The notes under the pieces were generated by a model. That model was not told where the DNA came from. It did no database searches and worked only from the letters and a program-made list of their open reading frames with translations. This document shows, in pieces, positions 61,490 through 64,000 of a stretch of DNA of 64,000 nucleotides. Each line of letters starts with the position of its first letter. Positions within the stretch are counted from its first letter, which is position 1. The stretch comes from Craterostigma plantagineum (lineage: Eukaryota; Streptophyta; Magnoliopsida; Lamiales; Linderniaceae), in contig JAPQWV010001374.1 of NCBI GenBank assembly GCA_027422505.1, positions 28,947 through 92,946 on the forward strand, given 5' to 3'. The translations under genes and the position numbers were made by a program.

Positions 61490-63664
61490 ATGGGGAGAGG
61501 AAGAGTTGAGTTGAAGAGAATTGAGAACAAAATTAACAGGCAGGTAACGTTTTCAAAGAGAAGAAATGGGCTGTTAAAGAAAGCTTATGAGCTCTCTGTT
61601 CTTTGTGATGCTGAGGTGGCCCTCATCATCTTCTCAAGCAGAGGCAAACTCTATGAGTTTGGGAGCAATTGGTAAACACACACACATGAAGTTTCTTACA
61701 TCAAGTCACTTGAGTCCTAAACTCACATTTACGACTTTGATTTGCTTCAAGATTGTTTTACTATTTCGGAAAGGAATTTTGAGTGAAGAGCAGTGCAGGT
61801 TCATCACGAGTTTTGTTTTTCAGTTCATTTTGCTTTTCGGTACTGGGAGTTTAGAGTACAATCTAAGAAGAGATGTGAAAAGAAATATGAATGACTAGGT
61901 TTTGTTTGGTGTCTGAAAGATATTATTATCTGCTTTATCTTAAGAGACATTCCTTGGACCTCTGTGCAAGATCTAGGGTTTCTCTCTCCTTCTGTTCTTG
62001 TTCTCTTTCCTTCTTTTCACTTTAACTCTTCACAAGATTTAATTTTTAGTAGCGTTTTTTCTGACCCCTCATGTGCAAAGCTCCAAAGTTTGGTCCTTTT
62101 TTTTTTCTACTCGATCTACACTCTCAGATCGTGTTTCCACTTTCACTGTGTTCTTAATCTTGAAAATCCATTCAAAGACTCATCACTCTCTTGTAGGAGA
62201 AATTATCTTCTAATTTTTCGTGTTTCTGTGATAATTGATGAAAATTGTTTGTAGGAGATGTCATAAATAGATTGTTAAAATTTCTCAGCATTACTAAGAC
62301 CCTCGAGCGTTACCAACGATGCTGCTTCAATCATCAAGACAACACCCCCGAGAGAGAAACTCAGGTTAAAATTCCAATTAATAATATATATATTTATCTT
62401 GTCCTCTTATGAGCTTTTGACTAAATATTTGTTTTCCTTTCCTGGCATTTTTATATATTTACAGAGCTGGTACCAAGAGGTCTCAAACTGAAGGCCAAGT
62501 ACGAATCTCTTCAAAGGACTCAAAGGTTTTATTATTTATATGATTTCTGTTCAAATTCCAGCAAGAGCTGTGATTATCATTTTCTCTGTATGTGATATCT
62601 TCATTTATCCAATGGATTCGATTGACATATACGGTAAAATTGATGACGAAGGCATTTGCTGGGAGAAAGATCTTGGACCGTTGAGCATTAAGGAGTTGCA
62701 GAATCTTGAAAAGCAACTTGAAGGAGCTCTTGCACAAGCTAGGCTAAGAAAGGTACACCAGTAAATTAGATCTAATATATCTATATACATTTCTATTCAT
62801 CATCATAATTTGATGCTAACATCGAAACCCTTCCTGCCCATTGGGGAAAAAAACAACACTTGGCTATTGATGAAGTACAAATTTCCTTCACCATATTATT
62901 GTAGATCTGTAGTTGTATGTACGTTAATAAATCTATTAACTTTGAGATGTTTAATTCCACAATATATATTGCAGACCCAGATTATGATGGAGCAAATGGA
63001 CGATCTTAGAAGAAAGGTACGGAAAAAAATGCGATTCTCCTATTATGTTAAACATATAAATAACATAGAGCGGAATTGTCAATTTATATGTATCAATCAT
63101 GAACACTCACATAGGAGCGCCAACTTGGAGACATGAACAAGCAACTCAAGGTCAAGGTTTCACTAGAGATATCATCTGTGAGTAGACACATAATCAAACT
63201 ACATATAAGTAATAGCTACCCATCGAAAATAAAGAGACAAATCAAAGCAAATAACGCCTTAATATATATGTATATATATGCATACAAATTTTGTAGCTTG
63301 AAGCAGAGGACAAAGTATGAGAGCCTATCTTTCCCATGGAACATCAATGGTGCTTCAGCAAGTTCTAGCAATTTTCAGATGGAAATGCCATCATCAAGTA
63401 ACCTTATGGATATCGATCGGCCTGATCATATTTTACAAATTGGGTATATGCTTAAATCAATTTGTTTCAAAATTATTCGGAAAATTAAGGAAAAATCCGA
63501 TCTTTCGATTAGTGATTCTACATGAATGTAAATTAATTCTTGTTATATTATGGCTGTATTGCAGGTATGATAATCACTATAATAATCTTGGCGAAGGTCG
63601 TCATCTGTTTCAAGAAGCATGGGCGTGGGCGACAGTAATTTTCATGCAAGGATGGAGTCTCTAA
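61490..63664 (+). CDS. AGL6: AGL6-clade MADS-box transcription factor, 8 exons, frameshifted
   Basis: AGL6 proteins are MIKC-type MADS factors acting with E-class partners in floral meristem and organ identity. Exons: 61490-61671, 62289-62364, 62465-62525, 62652-62752, 62975-63016, 63115-63156, 63297-63443, 63565-63664. Exon 1 encodes the MADS domain ([20 protein letters not shown] onward). The K domain spans exons 3-6 ([48 protein letters not shown]). The tail LQIGY and GWSL are the AGL6 motifs, and exon sizes (42 and 42 for exons 5 and 6) match the family. One-base shifts occur near 62485, 62667 and 63310, plus two that nearly cancel in the last exon (about 63602 and 63638). A large first intron is usual for this group. 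Confidence 0.92.
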
Positions 63665-64000
63665 TGTATTTAATTAAACTGCTCTTACAGTGCCTTCTTT
63701 TTTTTGTCTTCGATGAATCTTTGCCTGAATCACAATCGTGCCGTTCTTTTGGGATATTAGCACACTCTTCCTAAATATTTTTATACATATAACACGTTAC
63801 GTCGTATATGTATTTCTGTATTCTGGATGTATATCGGAAATTAACATGATATCATAACCTAATATAGTCGCATACCATAATATCGTGAGATACATAACAA
63901 TATCCGTAAGGAAGAAGGTTGAGTTTCTTACATGGACAGTTCCAAAAGATAAAATTCTAGTCCTAACCGCTCAATTAAAGTTGGATCCAATAAGATTACA
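63665..64000. other. Downstream flank of MADS gene
   Basis: The presumed 3' untranslated region and AT-rich flank; nothing else seen before the window ends. Confidence 0.6.

Overview
The window is nuclear DNA of a flowering plant, almost certainly a eudicot. Genes are split by GT-AG introns, intergenic DNA is AT-rich, and the products belong to plant-only families: YABBY, LBD, AHL, AGL6-type MADS, BAHD acyltransferase and plant carboxylesterase. A Lamiales-like asterid is my guess from the overall gene flavour; nothing here proves it. There are no prokaryotic-style operons, CRISPR arrays or convincing viral genes.

Layout. 0-5 kb: a GIL1/DUF641 gene (+) converges on a seven-exon YABBY gene (-). 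5-9.4 kb: intergenic with a Mutator-like MITE. 9.4-12.8 kb: a complete 16-exon methionine aminopeptidase 1A gene. 12.8-16 kb: transposon-rich spacer (a MITE remnant, a small Helitron, a second Mutator-like MITE). 16-17.5 kb: RAD51C, with its first exon not found. 18.3-21.3 kb: plastid transketolase. 21.4-34.8 kb: two tandem copies of a 6.7-kb segment, each with a UDP-glucuronate 4-epimerase (GAE) gene and the same set of fold-back, hAT-like and SINE-like repeats; the first copy ends inside exon 1 of a reductase gene. 34.7-36.6 kb: a complete DFR/vestitone reductase-like gene. 37.5-40.8 kb: a second, frameshifted reductase whose intron 2 is full of nested MITEs. 41.4-43.2 kb: a 613-residue intact reading frame for a conserved plant nuclear-type protein of unknown role (-). 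43.9-44.5 kb: an LBD transcription factor (-). 47.3-47.8 kb: a calmodulin-like protein. 52-52.8 kb: an AT-hook AHL protein. 54.5-55.9 kb: a BAHD malonyltransferase-like enzyme (-). 57.4-59 kb: a carboxylesterase with a Helitron in its intron. 61.5-63.7 kb: an AGL6-clade MADS-box gene.

The genes do not form one pathway. Four are developmental transcription factors or chromatin proteins (YABBY, LBD, AHL, AGL6). The reductases, BAHD enzyme and carboxylesterase point to phenolic or specialised metabolism. GAE makes the sugar donor for pectin, and transketolase serves the Calvin and pentose phosphate cycles.

Most coding regions carry isolated one-base length errors, mainly in short homopolymers. 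In the duplicated GAE gene the two copies carry different errors at the same place, and each copy supplies the base the other lacks. This points to an under-polished long-read assembly rather than mass pseudogenisation, so frameshifts here should not be taken as gene death without read support. The features most worth a second look are the tandem duplication with a microhomology junction, the MITE lying next to the RAD51C splice acceptor, and a MITE family whose interior is an inverted array of a TGGTAC-containing unit.
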